Notes: generated by a model not told the origin, from the sequence alone. A stretch of DNA of 64,000 bases from Dipylidium caninum (GCA_017562135.1 QEYB01000825.1:727889-791888), one strand, 5' to 3'. Positions 35,898 to 54,981 are shown, counted from the stretch's first letter. Numbers and translations are program-made.

Positions 35898-36380
35898 CTA
35901 CAGCAGAAGCGATAACCAAGCTAGGGACAGCATTATGGTGCCGATAAATGTCAGGGGCGGGGCGACATCACTCAATGAGGCGGAATAGTAGCAAGGTCCC
36001 GAGACTATAGTTGTTCCGGACAAAAAAAGTAAAGCAGTCTAGACGGTTATGCGTTTAAAAACGTCGGTTACCAGTCTTGGGTATCTGGAGATGGGGGCAC
36101 CTAACAATGCTAGTGAATGCAGCATTTGCATGTGTGCTGCGAACTTTAGTGCGCGTTGACGTTCGGGAGGCATAGCGTTTCGAGAGCCTGAAACACGTCA
36201 ATTAGGTACAGGCATACCGTGAACCGCATAAGCTAACGCGATTACTCCAGATGCTCCCAGAACACCCGCTATCTTGATATTTAGGCTAGTGGAAGGAGTG
36301 ACAGGAACATACACCGGCTCTTTGACGACGCGTGTGATCGGCCAAGTGAGGTAGCGGTAAACCGCTCTTACGCTCTCCAT
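35898..36380 (-). CDS. TMEM256: TMEM256-family small membrane protein, copy A
   Basis: TMEM256/DUF423 proteins are small multi-pass membrane proteins of unknown activity. Exons: 36218-36380, 36072-36187, 35898-36038; introns are 30 and 33 nt, all in phase, giving about 139 residues. The first exon ends IKIAGVLGASGVIALAYAVHG, the family's first helix with its Gly-Ala pattern. Exon 2 has MLHSLALLGAPISRYP, matching the conserved 'HSLALLGVP' segment. Exon 3 (LLFLSGTTIVSGPCYYSAS, then the last helix) matches the family C-terminus. The start used is the ATG at 36378-36380. An acceptor-like TTCTTGTTTAG lies about 30 nt upstream of it. The gene converges on MRRF with about 180 nt between stops. Confidence 0.88.
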
Positions 36381-36419
36381 TGTTCTAAAGTAACCGCCAT
36401 AAGTGGTAGCACTAAACAA

Positions 36420-37159
36420 GAATCGCCGTTCATTTATTTCTAATTAATTAAGCAAATAGTTTAACACCAATTAGGCGGCTGGTTTTTGCAGACCAGTACT
36501 TTGAACAATTCCTTGTTTTCCCCATCTAATCACCTATCATTTGACACCGAGGGTTAGTGGCTGACAAAAACTGACATTCTATTCCCCTGAATCCATGCAA
36601 AATCAAAAAAATCCTGCAACCCTAAAGGGTCACCGATTTAACCATCTGGCCACCCGCCTGCCCACAGCCTAACAACCCCGCCGCACAGCACCTCGCCCAT
36701 ACTCTAACCGCGAATCTGGACAGCCGACCAAGAAACAGAACACGACCCAACCCGAGAGGCCACACAGGAAGCGCCGCCATCGCCAAAGCGTCCCCCACTA
36801 ATCACCACACGCCCGAGATGCAATGCCGCGCAGGTGAGCCCCCCAATTAGTCCAGGAGTAACGTAATGCAAATAACTGATTTGGCCCCATTTCCATTATT
36901 CATTAATGCCTACTCTCCAACTAGCGACAGATATACCCCAAAGGGAACCGAAGCTTACATGGGGATTAACAGAGCACCAAATTTTTTTAAAATCTGTGCC
37001 TAAGAAGTCCGTATCGGAATACAAAGCATAAATGTCGGAAATCTAAGGTAGCTACGTCACCATAGTCCTCGCGTTATCGTCAGCACGGTTGAAGGGGCGG
37101 AGATATTCCTGAGGGGTATTAACTCTAAAAAACTTTAGGTAGAATGACCCGACATACCT
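36420..37159. other. Interval between the two TMEM256 genes
   Basis: Contains the skewed GC-rich island and a minus-strand AATAAA at 36433-36438, which could end the copy B transcript just before copy A begins. No further gene seen. Confidence 0.5.
36600..36860. other. GC-rich, strand-skewed island between the TMEM256 copies
   Basis: This stretch is rich in A and C and poor in T on the plus strand, clearly unlike its AT-rich surroundings. On the minus strand GGGTGGCCAGATGGTTAAATC resembles the 5' part (A box and D arm) of a Ser- or Leu-type tRNA and is followed by a seven-T run about 45 nt on. No full cloverleaf or standard B box is visible, so I do not call a tRNA. No protein frame stands out. 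Confidence 0.4.
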
Positions 37160-37646
37160 TCACAATGCAAAAGACAACCATGCAAGTATCAAAGTTACCC
37201 CTCCCACCGGGGCTAACTTCACATAACTTCTATCATCGACAATGGCAGAATAGTAACATGTTCCAGAGAATAAAATGGTCCCCGACAGAAGCAAGGAAGT
37301 TGTCTACGAGGAGAGTCATCTAAATCCCATATTTACCAGAGCGGGATATCTTGAAACACGTACCCCTAGCAGCGCAAGTGAGTGCAACATATGCATATTT
37401 GCGCCATTTTTGTACGTACGAAGCACGTCTTTCGAATTGTGGGTGTTTCGAAATCCTTAATCAGTTAACAAGTACAAAAGACAGACCATGCGCGCCATAT
37501 GCCAGAGCAGCGACTGCGGTCGCCCCAGACACTCCAGCGATCCTGGCATAAACACGACCAACCGGTCTAAACCGAACTTCGGCAGTTTTCTCGTAAAAAC
37601 GAACGATCGGTCTTACAGAACCTCGTGCGATTCGCCGGGAAAACAT
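37160..37646 (-). CDS. TMEM256: TMEM256-family small membrane protein, copy B
   Basis: Tandem paralogue of the neighbouring copy, same strand, about 780 nt upstream. Exons: 37487-37646, 37337-37455, 37160-37303; introns are 31 and 33 nt at the same positions and phases as in copy A, giving about 140 residues. The first helix segment is RIAGVSGATAVAALAYGAHG, exon 2 has MHMLHSLALLGVRVSRYP, and exon 3 has LLLSGTILFSGTCYYSAIV and a C-terminal helix. No stop or frameshift disrupts it, so both copies look functional. Copy B keeps the canonical 'AYGAHG' motif, whereas copy A reads AYAVHG. The start is the first in-frame ATG (37644-37646). A Ser/Arg-rich start could be a mitochondrial or membrane-topology signal. 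Confidence 0.86.
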
Positions 37647-40600
37647 CGAATCAAAACAACCGGCAGAGACAACTAGTGATATTAACAAACATCCTCTTAA
37701 AATTGGCTTATACCCCTCTCATTGCGCGGGTGCCCATGCCAATTGGTAGGGTTAGCTAATATTATCCGAAATACTCTCAAGTTTGACATGGTGCCGAACT
37801 ATATATTTATTCCACATAATAAGCGATCACCGACCGTTTAAAATTTGTGTCTAGGCTTTCCAAGTCGACAAAATTCCAATAATTGCCGGTGTTAATATTG
37901 CAGGTGTAATCCATTAACATCACGTCGGAGTGTTTACGATTCGTGTCTCAAAAGAGCATTTTATTTCACAATATCAATATTTCCTCTCAGTTGGTCAATT
38001 CGCAATCAATGCAGTGCCGAAAATGGGGGCATTATTACACGTTCACACCTTTCGTAACCCTCGGAATTGTAGAATTTGCAGATACCCCTTATTGATGCCA
38101 ACCGTTATACACGCTTCAATGTTCCAAACCTCTGTTGTGTCCTCTTCACATTGTCTGTGCCCGCTTCCCGCGGACTTATTTATAGCCATAGAGCCTATGA
38201 CTGAGTAGGGTTCCAAGACAAGCTTAGTCTCTTTGCCACTTAGTGCTTTTCTCAATGTCTACTGTACTAGTGAGTAATAACTTCAACCGAACTCAGGACA
38301 ACATGAAGAGCACTTCTGTTTATCCTCAAGCCAGATTTTTTCTCTTGAACGGTACTTATGTGGACTCCAGCGGTGAGAGTCATCGAATGTAGACTTATCT
38401 GATAACTTCCTATGTTGAGTCTCCTAGCACGTAACGGATTCATTATCCATTACAGATAATCAATGGGTCATATTCTGCATTAGTTCTTATCGGATTATCC
38501 TTCTGTTATATACGGTTTTAATTCGTCCGCTGATTCATCATCCGTCGATAGAATGTAAAGCAGTGCAATATTAAATTAAAGGCATAAATTGCAGAGGAAT
38601 TATTGAGCACAATCTTCAATATCAGACTACAACACCAACATACTAATCTCAAATTTGCTTAGCTAAGTGGCGAACTCAATACAATTTGGTATTTTTCCTA
38701 AGTTTTCGAAATTTTGGTTCGAATTTCTTTCATTCTAACCAACACAATCGCCTTCTCATGTCCATCAACCCAATTAATTTTCAATTTGTAAATTGGCTAG
38801 AAATAATGCTAACTTGACTTTATAATTTTCTTCGCCGATACCACGATTTATATTAAATCCTGGTGGCTAAAAATGAACAAACCTGTATTTGGCCGGAAGT
38901 TTAACAGTTAGGGGTTTAGACGACTTTGCGTTTGACCTAAGTAAGACGACTAGGAATTGCCTTGACCTACGGTTCGTAAATTTTTCGGACGACTATCGCG
39001 CTAATAAAGCTCAGCACGTAGAAGAAATGTGGGGACCTACATTTATATGAGTTGTAGTTTTTGGGTTCTCGTTGCTTAGTGAATCTAACTTTATTTAATC
39101 GCTGTCAACGTAGATACCAAGGTCACAGTAATTCAGTCTTTAAACTCTGCGCCTTGATTTGTTTTGGAATAGGTTTAGTTAATTATACAGTACTAAAAAT
39201 GTGGTCTTGTGCGCATTTGTAGTTGTTAACCGGGATCTGCAGAGCTTTACAATAATGAACAATTAACGGGACTCGAGTGTTGGTAATCACAGGTTATTCC
39301 CCATGTTTTTCATCCCAATTTGTTAACAAGGATCTGAGCATCTGTTCTTATATTACAGTCGGCGCTCATACGACAAAAAGCATAAGACTTAGACTCTTAC
39401 AAATGCAAATGCAATAAGCTGCACCTTTCGATGAAAAAACAGCCTGCTGCGAACGAGGCGCGTCAAAGCAAAACCATCACAATACTTTGGTTGACGGCAT
39501 TATGGAATCCACTCTCGAGGCGTTTTGTAGTGGGAAGTGAGGCAATTCAGGAAATAATGCCTGCGGAGCACAGACAAACTTGTTAATCTAAGAGAAGAAG
39601 AAGAAGGGGAGAATTCTCGGGGACTTGAGTGCTTAACTGAATCAAGGAAGTGAAGTTAGAGTATTAGTTCCTCGTAAATTCCATAACCTAAACTCTCTTC
39701 CTCTTACATTATCACGGTGAGACGTTTACTTCAAGTGATATTTCTGGAGCAATATAAGTGATATGTGGAGTGTGCAGAGGGAGGGGGAGACAAATGAGAG
39801 CGACTAGATCTACCATCTTCACCGCATCCGTGTCAAGTGCTTTATAAGATGCATCAATCCTGGTGTTCTATGGGACCCAGGCAATTATTTATGGCGCTTG
39901 AGCATTTCAAGTGGCTGAAAGTGAGCACTGAACTGAGCAATATTAAGCTCGTTTATATTTCACACGTTTACACATGCCACACTAATTAGTGGTTACAATA
40001 TGTACACGATGCCACCTTAACACCCATATTTCTAATAAATGGTAACTCTTAATGTAAGACGTTTGACATCGAAGATGGCAATGAAGAGCATCATAGGCAT
40101 TTTGTGGAGTCTCCGTTGCCGTACAGAAATGGACCACACCTATATCCACCAGAATTGAGGTCAAGCCGTGTGGGGCTGAAAGAATGCGTGGGCGAAAAAT
40201 TGAGACAGTAGAAAGAGGCTCATAATTGCATCATACATGCCAACAACTAAAGTTCCAAATATATCTTCAATAGTTTAGAACGAGTGAGGTAGTTGAGTAA
40301 GGATGAGAAAAAACCCTTCTTTCTTGTCCCAACAGGAGGTGCGAATTGGACTCTAAATCCTTCACCTTAACCGAACAGGCGAAGGTCCTTCGATATAGAC
40401 AGACCTCCAAGACAGTACCGTTAAGCAAGACTGCAGGGTGGTGAAGAATGAAGAGCCTTTCAACATTGAATCAGCTACTGAAGTGTTTCAGGCCAATATG
40501 CAAGATTGGTCGTAAATAGCATTTGCTATGCAGACTTCATTGTTCAGTGCCAAAAATGATGAACAATTTGTAACACCAGGTCACGTCTAAGATAAAGTGG

Positions 40601-41335
40601 CGCCGGGACGATGATAAGTCGGGATTACATGGCACGAAACCGGAACCCACACAAAAATGAACACAGTAAAGGGGGAAGTTTTCGCGTGGAAAAGAGATGT
40701 TCTAGCGTCAACTAAAGGGCGTATCACTCTCGAAGTAGATCTATTATGAATTAATGACGAAAGACGTCAGTCCCGCGTGATTACCAACCCAAGTGGAAAG
40801 AAACTACACACAAGTGTCAGATGACCCACTTAGACTAGTTCCCTACAACACTCCGAACTACTGAGATACCTCTTCTGGGGACGGAACAACTACCAAGTTG
40901 TGCATTTGGGAATATTACACCTAAAATCGCACACTTTTTTATACCAATTAACTGTGGATTTGAGTATTTATAAATGCTTTTAATAAATCCTTCCGCAGTC
41001 GAAACATATGTTCCACCTAGAGCAATTCAAAAGAAGGAAACTATGTAAAATAGACACGATTTATTAAATTTTTGTATGGTAGACAAAAGGATCGGTGAGT
41101 CGTGCGTAAGTACAAAAAAATGCATTCGGAACATTTGCAGTCATCATCTTAAGAAAGTAGGGAAGATTTAAAAACACACAAACACAGGCACAAGAGGTAT
41201 GAGTAAGTACACTGAGAAGAGGAGAAGGAAGAACAAGGGGAAAACGTCCGACTACTACCGTTTAAGAAAACGGAACGAAGAGCAAACACATACACTAAAA
41301 CAGACAAAAACCATTGAGCTGGCACCATATTGTCA
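37647..41335. other. Intergenic region, TMEM256 copy B to UCKL1
   Basis: About 3.7 kb with only short chance frames on both strands. No RNA gene or repeat that I can support, apart from the UCKL1 poly(A) candidate. Confidence 0.5.
41060..41065 (-). terminator. Candidate poly(A) signal of UCKL1
   Basis: TTTATT on the plus strand reads AATAAA on the minus strand, about 270 nt beyond the UCKL1 stop codon. The distance is plausible for a 3' UTR. No other evidence. Confidence 0.45.
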
Positions 41336-48163
<6,828 letters not shown>

Positions 48164-51100
48164 CTAAGAATCGAATATCATGCTTTAAAATTTAAAGTTA
48201 TTACACTATAACAACACAGTACGTCATGAAGAGTAATTTACTCAAATTATACAGGTGTATTAAAAGGACTTACGGGGTGGGGACTCAACAATCCGGTGTA
48301 TCTGTAAAAAGACAATCTTTGCTGAAAAATCAAAGCCATTCATAAGGAATTAACAAACGCGAAAGGGCCCTAGCATCTAATAAACGTACCAATCATCGTA
48401 GAGGGTACTACAATAAGAAGACATGCCAAGAAAGCACAGGACGGAATATTCAAACCCTGCGCCTAAAATTTCGATCAGATGTAACTAGCTCGAATAATCA
48501 AATATCATTACACATTGAAAAAGTTACCGCGTGCTGCTCAACTATGGCGCAGAACAAACTATGAAGCATAAGTAATTAGGAGAATTTTGATGGATACCAG
48601 GGATGTCCGGCTTTGGAACGGATCGAAAGACTACTAATGCCTTACATCTCGATAAACGCATACGAATACAAGTAACTGATCACTAATTCGGTTGCTATGA
48701 GAAGTGGTATTTTTAAGGACAATTGTGCAATTATGACACCCAGGCATTTCAAAACGGTATTACATTTTGTTCATAGCGTTGTTTGGTGTGAATTAAGGGC
48801 CCATGTTATGCTAACCGACTTTGCCTAACGTACATATATCGCCATTTCATGATGCTGACGTTTAATTGGCTAACATCCCATATATAAAAGATTAAGCGGA
48901 TAATTTCATACTACTCTTATATTTTGTAGAGATTCCGATCGCAAATACCTGGGAGACTAAAAATTCGTCGCGTAACGTTGTTACCATATTCTAGATTTTG
49001 TTCCTACGGTCCACGATGTGCCACCCCCTATGTACTTTTATCTGGATTTAATACGAAATGAGACGGATCTAGTTGCAGCCCTTACTGGCGTATAGTAAAA
49101 ATCTCTGTTCCCTACACAGAGGCTAATTCACTTCCCATTTACTTCCCTTACCAAAAGATCCTTGCCGCCCTGTAACATTTACTTTATAGGGCAGTTGCGG
49201 AGGTAGCGCCTTGGAATATGTTCAATCGACGTTTTGTTATAAAATCCTCAAATTCTCGTGTTGCTGATCGGGTTGTTCGGAATTGGTGTGTGTGGTTCAG
49301 ATAAATCCATGTTTCGTTTTCTGTTTGCGCCACATGATTTGTGTAGCTCAACAGTTAAATATTCTTCTAAGGGTTAGCGCCTTTTACAGTTTACGTAGTA
49401 TCTTAGCTCCCTGAAAAGTTTTTATAGAGGTATGCATCGCGATAAGGGTGTTATACATGTTAGGCGATACGGTTACGTTATCTAGCTAACGTCGTTGGCT
49501 TGAGTGGTGAGTCTTTAGGCTTGTTCTTACTTGCAAAACGTATTTGGTGTGTTCGCACTCAGGCTATCCACCAATGGTTTCACCTCCCCCCCCCGAGAAT
49601 TAACCGCTTCTTAATGGTCTCCACACTGCAGGGGGGAGTTTACTTTCTTACTGACCCGCTGAACTCGGTCTATTTTCAGTTTGACGGCATTTCACGAACC
49701 AGGATTTGAAATTCTTCTTTGCAAGTGTCGTCTACGTACACCCGCTGGAAATGTATTTTAGTGTACCGCATTGAAGGCTTGGCTCTTGCGGTACGCCAAC
49801 GAGATGGGGAATCATCAGAGGGAATATATTCTCTCCTCTACCTCTTGGTTGCCTTTGGAAATCTTCATCTTGATCCTTCCATTTTAGACAACCATATGCT
49901 AATCATGTTGATGACAAATCCCCACCGATACACCTAAGGATGTGGTTTGTCAACGGACTAATGGATTTACGCTGTTACCCGATACCATATTGTCGAGTTA
50001 ATTTTTAAAAGTTTCCTTCACTACTATTCCTATTCTTCTAACAGACTGGAGCATTCATTTTGTCATGCAGCTATTAGGTGGGGAATCAGAAGACCTACTT
50101 TCTAAACAGAGTCTGAATGGGCGCTGTTGCTCGATTCATCGAAAATTCAGTTACACTTTCGGCCTACTGTTACTACTGTTTCTCTCGTACCCTCCTATAC
50201 CGCAGTATCACGCGGATTTCATTGCCCGACATCTTCTGTCATTTAACCGATGGTCTTGTGGGTAGTTTTTTTTATTTATGGAAACCCCAACATGTTTAAA
50301 TTTCATAATTACTTTCAATTTCCGTCGCTCATATTCAGGTATACAGACTTGTGTAGAAAATCTCAAATCAATTGATGGTTACTCTGGCGATGTGGATGGT
50401 TTTGTCTTGCCTAACGGGCGTGGACTCTCTGTTCTTGGAGCAATATTACGTTTCAGGCTGCATAATCTTTTTAATCATGCCCGATAAACTTTTCTTTGCG
50501 TATTTTTTAGGAATACGACTTGGCGCTCTCTGTTGCTCGTCCATTGAAGTAATAGAGGTCGAATTTGAATACACGTGTTGCTGCGGGACTGCCTGATTGT
50601 TTCTGACCAAGCCACGCTCGACGCTTTCACAAATCAAAATCGACCGTAATGGTGCCACCAGTTTTTTTCAGTAAAAAGTTTTGATAAGCCTCTGCATTGT
50701 GTTTAACTTGGTTCCAATTTACAAACCTAACCCTTTCTTCTCTGTTTTAACTTACTAGACTAGTCGGCATTGTGTTAAAATAGTGGGATTTATTTTTATG
50801 TTTGTTTGCCTGATGAACCATGGCGTCTTAGCGACAGCATACTTCCCATACGCACTTTCTCCTCTCCTTTGGTTACCGTAATGAACAAATTTCAACGTCT
50901 GCGATATTACTGTTTTTTGATTTTTGGTTCAAATGGTGAGAATTTCAGACTCGGTAATCAAAATGTGGATATAATTAATGTATGGATAGGGTTGTTAGGC
51001 TATGATGATGCATGCAGTCCAACTGGGTTCGACGCCGCGGTGTCAAGTATCTGATTACAACAACATGAAGTGTGACAGTGGACTCGGTTATTGATTCCTG

Positions 51101-51419
51101 TATCCGGATATAGAAGTTTGCCATGTTCTCGCCTTTTTTAGAACATCACGCATTAGGTTGTCAATTAAACGAGCACCCAGACCGAGTTAAGTGAAAAGGA
51201 ATTGCTGGATTCGAAAGAGGTGTGGATCTCGTCAAATCTGCCTCCGAACCTCGTATACGAAACAGTTTGTGTACCCCGCCTTTCTGCAGATTACTTTTTC
51301 TGTAGGAGCTCTCCCATTTTCACCTGTCAAGTTCTCTTCCCTGCTTTAACAATGGTGTAGTGGATAAAGTTTCCTCTCATATATCTTACTCCTGTATACT
51401 GCTTCATACTTCCGAGTTC
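48164..51419. other. Region between UCKL1 and the inverted repeat
   Basis: Probably contains the 5' end of UCKL1. Several plus-strand frames of 60-80 codons (for example near 49500-49937 and 50065-50600) have no recognisable family or splice support. Nothing firm. Confidence 0.4.
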
Positions 51420-52419
51420 CTTATTTTCTGGTAAGAACAATTATTAACAAACGGGTTTTCTGATATAGAAGAGTGGCCAGTTTATTATCTCACCTCCCGC
51501 AGCCACATCCTGTACTTTTCTTCTGCTTACACCTTCTTGACGTGTTATCCACTCTCTCTATCTCCAAACGATTCCGTTTTCCGTTCGCAAACCCCCTTAC
51601 CACCGAGAGTCTCTACTTTCACCAGAGTGTCATCCCTTCCTCAAAACCTTCTCACTTTGTCCGTATCCAGTATAAAGCGGAATACTCAGCGTTATGAAAT
51701 TTAGATAATTTCACCCAGGGTACCCATTTTATCTGCAGTAGCTAGTAGTCGATGCCTGCCAGGCATTCTTTGTTTTTGCTTATGCCCCTCTAATACAAAC
51801 TAACTTCGGTGAAATAAGCCCTTTATTCATGTGACATGGCTTTTCTTACTGTGTCAACACTGATGCAGCCACACGATTGCAATGACACTCAAGTCCGCAA
51901 ACTCGAAACCTCAACGAAGGGCAAGAGTTATTATTACATTATTCCGCACAGCGGTAAACAAAGGCCTTATTCCACTGAAATTAACAATAAGCAGACTGTG
52001 CATCACTTTCGAGAGCCAGGCAGTAAAACTTCTTCCCGAAGGACACCGCTTGAAATCTCATCACGGCTCCAGATAAAAGTATTCATAGAAAAAGGGGTAT
52101 TTTCAACGTCGGCAAGCGTTGAACATAGTGGGGAAGAGGAGGGCTTTCGCAGGTTAAAATGCGCAGAAAAGGGAAAAGGGTAAGAAAGCTCTTTTGACAC
52201 AAATACACAGGGATGACTGGTTGTTTAATGACTTAGGCATTTTTGCTAAGCACCAAAGACTTTAACACGCGGAAAGAGGAAGGATAAATATGACGATGGT
52301 GTGGGGCCATCGTGACGAGTAGCACGAGAGGGAGTATGAATGGATACTCCAGAAGAGCAACATTCTTATGAAAGCCATCTATCAAAAACAAGAACTGTGA
52401 AAGTGAAGGGGAGGCCAAA

Positions 52420-52716
52420 ATGAAGTCCACTTGCTACTACTTGGGCACTGGGCCTCTCGACTACCAAAATGGACACCAAAACGGCGTGGTCAAGAAGAAA
52501 TATGATATTCCCCCTCGTCCCTTTGTCAACTTGAAATCAAGTGATGAAGACGAGGAGATGAGTGATAAAGGGAATGGGGGGGACAACCGGAGAGGAGTAA
52601 TGCTCGACCGAGACTGTGGCAAGGTAGACGAACAATGTGGCTTTAAGAGACCAAAGATGTGGTCAGAAAGCCATCCTGATGCTGTTCACTGTCAGCTATT
52701 GCGTTTCATTAGGTAG
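52420..52716 (+). CDS. Hypothetical open frame, acidic and basic, left arm
   Basis: Frame beginning MKSTCYYLGTGPLDYQNGHQ, with an acidic patch SSDEDEEMSDKG and ending HCQLLRFIR. Hydrophilic, no membrane segment, no recognised family. The right-arm equivalent (around 62960-63290, opposite strand) is interrupted by several small indels. It may be an exon of a larger gene; a chance frame cannot be excluded. Confidence 0.3.
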   Translation: MKSTCYYLGTGPLDYQNGHQNGVVKKKYDIPPRPFVNLKSSDEDEEMSDKGNGGDNRRGVMLDRDCGKVDEQCGFKRPKMWSESHPDAVHCQLLRFIR

Positions 52717-53876
52717 CTGTTCACTTAACAAACAACTAGTGCCTCATGACGGGGAGTGAAAGATTTCTTTCAGGTTGTTTGGGAGTGAGGAACGAAGTCG
52801 TCCTCGTAAGGATCCCATATAGCCTCCAGCGCGGTGGACGTCTCGCCCTCAGGCTACTACCGCACGCTCACATGATTACGCTGGCTTTGGCTCACAAACA
52901 GCTTGGGAGGGTGGAGTCATGCTAGTAGATTATAGATGAAGAGTGCATATAAAATGTAGCACTCGAGGCAAACTTTAATAGGGGACAATGTACAGCAAAG
53001 AATGCTCCGAAACTGTAGTGAAGTGGGATACTTAAGACTCACTAGTCTGTGGCCTTAGTTGCGAGGCGAGGCAGCCAGTCCAGCATTTGCATGAAGCTAA
53101 ATAACTAAGGGACTAAAGCCTTATCACCTACCCATCAGTGGATGAATAACGCAACGAGACAGAGAAGGCAGAAGGGAACGTGGAGTGGGGTGGTCCAAAA
53201 GCCAAGATTTACTAACGCTCTCTGCTGTGGTGAAAGAAAGTAGAGTTTAGTGGTGTGGGTCGACACAGATATGCCCTGTTGGAAGTCGGAGCAGCGAAAA
53301 GATGTGTAGCTGCATTTAGCCAGACTGCCTGTATGAAGATAGGAGAAAGAAATGTCTGGCCTTTTGCAATAAGGAATGACATAATTGCCAAGCGTTCAGG
53401 GTGTTCAGGAGAGAATGTACAAACTAACTGCACAATGGCTGCGTGGCGGCAAGAAGTTGGGGCAGCGTATCTGGTTCGAGGACACCTTGGTCATAACCGC
53501 ATTGGTGGTTCCAGTAAGCGGTAACGGGCTAACCTGACCCCAGAGGCGGACTTTGATGCCAACAGCAGCGAAAACACTTTGGAGGCGGAGAGAAGGTCGG
53601 ACCTCATGTAAAATAGGTGCTAGTGGGGGCTAACACCATTGTTTCATGAAATAAAGGCCGCGATGCAGCAGCGAAAGCATTGGGGATTGCATCACTCGTA
53701 AGATGACTTCAATTGCTCTTCTTCGCCCTACTGGCTGTCTCACGTAAGTCTTGATGATCGTTGTCAAGTCTCTGAGGCCTCAAGCAGATGCCACTATATT
53801 ATCAGAGTTCTTCGCTATTGCACACATCTCTTTAACATTCGCACCAAGTCTACTTGATTAATTCTCCTGTGTTTAG

Positions 53877-53956
53877 GCCACACTGCTGCTCAGTACGTCG
53901 TGGACGCGGTCGCCTGGTTGTGCAGACCTGTCGGTAATCATCCAGCACCCTTTTCG
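53877..53956 (+). CDS. Candidate exon of an unidentified extracellular-type gene
   Basis: 80 nt between a GTGTTTAG acceptor and a GTAAGC donor, inside the left arm. The frame that ends in phase 0 reads HTAAQYVVDAVAWLCRPVGN. A second open frame exists, so the reading is not certain. The same acceptor and donor are kept in the right arm (around 61742-61822). Confidence 0.35.
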
Positions 53957-54072
53957 GTAAGCCACATTAGTTGCAAACTAAAGACACTTGCCACAAACGC
54001 TCAGGAATTAAGGCACCTCGACTATCTTCAATCATCCACCACCAACAACCACCACCACCACCATCATCATCG

Positions 54073-54116
54073 AGAAGAGGAAGAAGAAGAAGAAGAAGAA
54101 GAAGAAGAAGAAGAAG
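54073..54116. repeat. (GAA)n tract, left arm
   Basis: About 14 AAG/GAA units after a CAC/CAT-rich segment. The mirror TTC tract in the right arm is at 61580-61614 and is a few units shorter. Glu-rich frames here are repeat artefacts. Confidence 0.95.
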
Positions 54117-54256
54117 ATTGGGAGAAACAGGCATCGTAGAAGACTTGTTTAGTGCACTGATTAGTCAAAATTGTCTGGCGTTTGAACGATTATACTTTTT
54201 GTTCCCACATGAAGTGGAAATTGCAAAACGGCACTCTTTCCTTCTCTCCTCCACAG

Positions 54257-54356
54257 ATTTTCCGTATCGACAACACTAATTATAAATTTCGAGGTGAAGC
54301 GACGTGCAGGAAAGTGTGGAATGAAGCTGACACCATTCCCTGCAATCTCACGCAGC
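54257..54356 (+). CDS. Candidate exon, cysteine-containing
   Basis: A strong acceptor (CTCTCCTCCACAG) opens a frame reading FRIDNTNYKFRGEATCRKVW, NEADTIPCNLTQ. A GTGCGT donor at 54357 leaves phase 1, compatible with the next candidate exon. A longer alternative frame runs to 54485. Two cysteines and an N-glycosylation sequon (NLT) suggest an extracellular domain. Confidence 0.4.
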
Positions 54357-54490
54357 GTGCGTTTTCCCATCCACCTTAATTTGATGAGACATTTCTTACA
54401 CCACTCGTCCACATTCTCCTTATATCCATGTCGCATTTCCTGGCCTATTCATTTACACGCGCCTTCGAACACTCGCAAACGTTGATGCAG

Positions 54491-54649
54491 GAGACGATGG
54501 AACTTACTTGGCTCGGACTCATGTTTGCAACGTGGAGACACACACGTGGGCCGGTTTCCTCATGAATGAGCTACGTTAAAGGACAAGAGTACGTCTTCAT
54601 CACCGTGTCTACTTCTCCCATGGAGGCAATTACTCGCACATTGGCAGGA
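54491..54649 (+). CDS. Candidate exon, DDGTYLARTHVCNV segment
   Basis: Begins after GTTGATGCAG in the phase left by the previous exon and reads DDGTYLARTHVCNVETHTWA, GFLMN; it ends at a perfect GTAAGT donor. The left-arm copy has an in-frame stop caused by an extra base near 54569. The right-arm copy (around 61028-61185) lacks that base and stays open to the donor in phase 1, the phase required by the exon at 54872. This is the clearest case where the two arms correct each other. Confidence 0.45.
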
Positions 54650-54871
54650 GTAAGTTCTCCCCATCTCACAATGCTCTGAGCCTAAAATGTGCCACTTCCA
54701 CCACCTCTGTGTGGATTTCATGCTACACTCGTGTTCGCCTCCTTGTGTGCTATTGCATGGGTGTATGAAGCGGGAAGAGGGAGTAATTGCAACTTGCGTA
54801 TATAAAGTGTGTCATGCGTGCATGTGTGGATGTTGAACTTGGTCATGTCTTTTGTTGCCTCGTGCGCACAG

Positions 54872-54981
54872 GTTGCGTGCAGCCGCAGAAGTCCAGTCCT
54901 GCTGAGATCGACGCTGTTGGCAAAACGGAGGTTGAGATCGTTTGTGCCTCGAAAAAGACGTGGTGTCCACTGGGAACATAC
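54872..54981 (+). CDS. Exon of an unidentified gene, phase-linked to the next two
   Basis: 110 nt between acceptor TGCGCACAG and donor GTAAGT, both excellent. Reads CVQPQKSSPAEIDAVGKTEV, EIVCASKKTWCPLGTY in phase 1 in, phase 0 out. Three cysteines; no membrane segment. With the next two exons it forms the C-terminal part of a protein ending at 55513. The family is not recognised. Confidence 0.6.

Noticed and set aside
36600..36680. A tRNA gene on the minus strand
   Set aside because: Only an A-box and D-arm-like segment is visible; no acceptor stem closure, standard anticodon arm or B box could be built.
53900..54279. Glu- or Arg-rich proteins around 54073-54116
   Set aside because: Artefacts of the GAA repeat and its flanking CAC/CAT tract.
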